NCBI GenBank assembly: GCA_947492525.1
Contig: CANLNQ010000011.1
Span: forward strand, 152,461 to 216,460
Reading direction: 5' to 3'
DNA from: an uncultured Granulosicoccus sp.
Lineage (GTDB): Bacteria > Pseudomonadota > Gammaproteobacteria > Granulosicoccales > Granulosicoccaceae
DNA length: 64,000 nucleotides
The notes under the pieces are model-generated. The model saw only the letters and a program-made list of their open reading frames with translations. It was not told where the DNA came from and did no database searches. Positions within the stretch are counted from its first letter, which is position 1, and every line of letters starts with the position of its first letter. Both the position numbers and the translations under genes were made by a program. This document shows, one piece after another, positions 63,842-64,000 of this stretch.

Positions 63842-64000
63842 TCATTCTTTAGCCGGACTTTGCCTGGCCAGCGTCTGCCGAATCATCCGGTTGTGGGTGG
63901 CTACATAGATCCACATATGGTGAACCAATGCCTCGGGTTTCTTGGTGGTGCACCAGGTGCGACGCACCAGGCGGTTGATGTTGGCCCGAAGCATGGCCAG
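63842..64000 (-). CDS. Transposase C-terminal end (partial, right edge)
   Basis: The minus strand from the edge reads 52 residues to a TGA at 63842-63844: NRLVRRTWCTTKKPEALVHH and then YVATHNRMIRQTLARQSPAK. The basic RRTWCTTKK segment followed by a HH...HN pattern is typical of the C-terminal ends of DDE insertion-sequence transposases (IS1-like in layout); family assignment needs the rest. The intergenic 63791-63841 should contain one end of the element, but I cannot see an inverted repeat without the other end. Confidence 0.6.
   Translation of the reverse strand: MAMLRANINRLVRRTWCTTKKPEALVHHMWIYVATHNRMIRQTLARQSPAKE

Overview
The window is one continuous stretch of bacterial chromosome, by eye moderately GC-rich. 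Gene content and order point to a gammaproteobacterium: mutS facing pncC(cinA)-recA-recX-alaS, the bamE/fur divergence, the ratA-rnfH/smpB divergence, a tsaE...amiB-mutL-miaA cluster, the yafS-rnhA-dnaQ neighbourhood and rne opposite rluC. This is not an enterobacterial genome (no gloB next to mltD, no hfq after miaA, and a Pseudomonas-type MutL). A Chromatiales/Granulosicoccus-like marine lineage would fit, but that is inference from gene order and style, not a database result.

Layout. 1-11.9 kb: DNA repair and housekeeping genes (alaS partial, recX, recA, a small coiled-coil exported protein, pncC, mutS, nadK, recN, fur, bamE, rnfH, ratA, smpB, dnaQ). 12.1-14.9 kb: a large exported beta-helix/thrombospondin-type-3 protein that splits the usual rnhA-dnaQ pair. 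15.2-19.1 kb: rnhA, a YafS-like methyltransferase, mltD and a two-FHA protein. 19.1-26.5 kb: cysM, miaA, mutL, amiB, a HSDL2-like dehydrogenase, a SirB2-like membrane protein and tsaE. 26.6-30.8 kb: a compact napEDABC periplasmic nitrate reductase operon behind a perfect FNR/Anr-type box. 31-32.3 kb: small hypothetical genes and tandem-repeat DNA. 32.3-40.1 kb: aceE-aceF-lpdA-phaA-phaB on the minus strand, which joins acetyl-CoA production to the first two steps of polyhydroxybutyrate precursor synthesis. 40.1-41.4 kb: a gene-poor stretch with two striking short-unit tandem arrays. 41.4-46.8 kb: rluC and rne with a long rne leader. 46.9-51.3 kb: a dynamin-like GTPase, a small bitopic protein with a rhomboid protease, an ArsR-methyltransferase fusion and a membrane protein with a nuclease-like fold signature. 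51.9-54.7 kb: a 954-residue, very acidic, Ala/Asp/Glu/Thr repeat protein anchored by one membrane helix, with a near-consensus FNR-type box upstream. 54.9-64 kb: a taurine-pyruvate-type aminotransferase, an SMP-30/gluconolactonase protein, a NarL-type regulator, ttcA, an SDR, an IalB-like protein, an aldose epimerase, a PDZ protein, a glycerophosphodiesterase and the C-terminal end of a transposase at the right edge.

The most unusual property is the number of tandem repeats with different unit lengths in 64 kb: 5, 6, 7, 9, 12, 13, about 55, 87 and 120 bp. Some are intergenic (three lie close to genes, two can form G-quadruplexes on the plus strand) and some are translated in frame (RnfH N-terminus, the TSP3 protein, the acidic repeat protein). 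The variants within an array are ordered in blocks, which suggests stepwise slippage growth. Every unit is 5 bp or longer, a size generally beyond efficient mismatch repair, and mutS and mutL in the same window look intact.

There is no rRNA, tRNA or CRISPR array that I can support.
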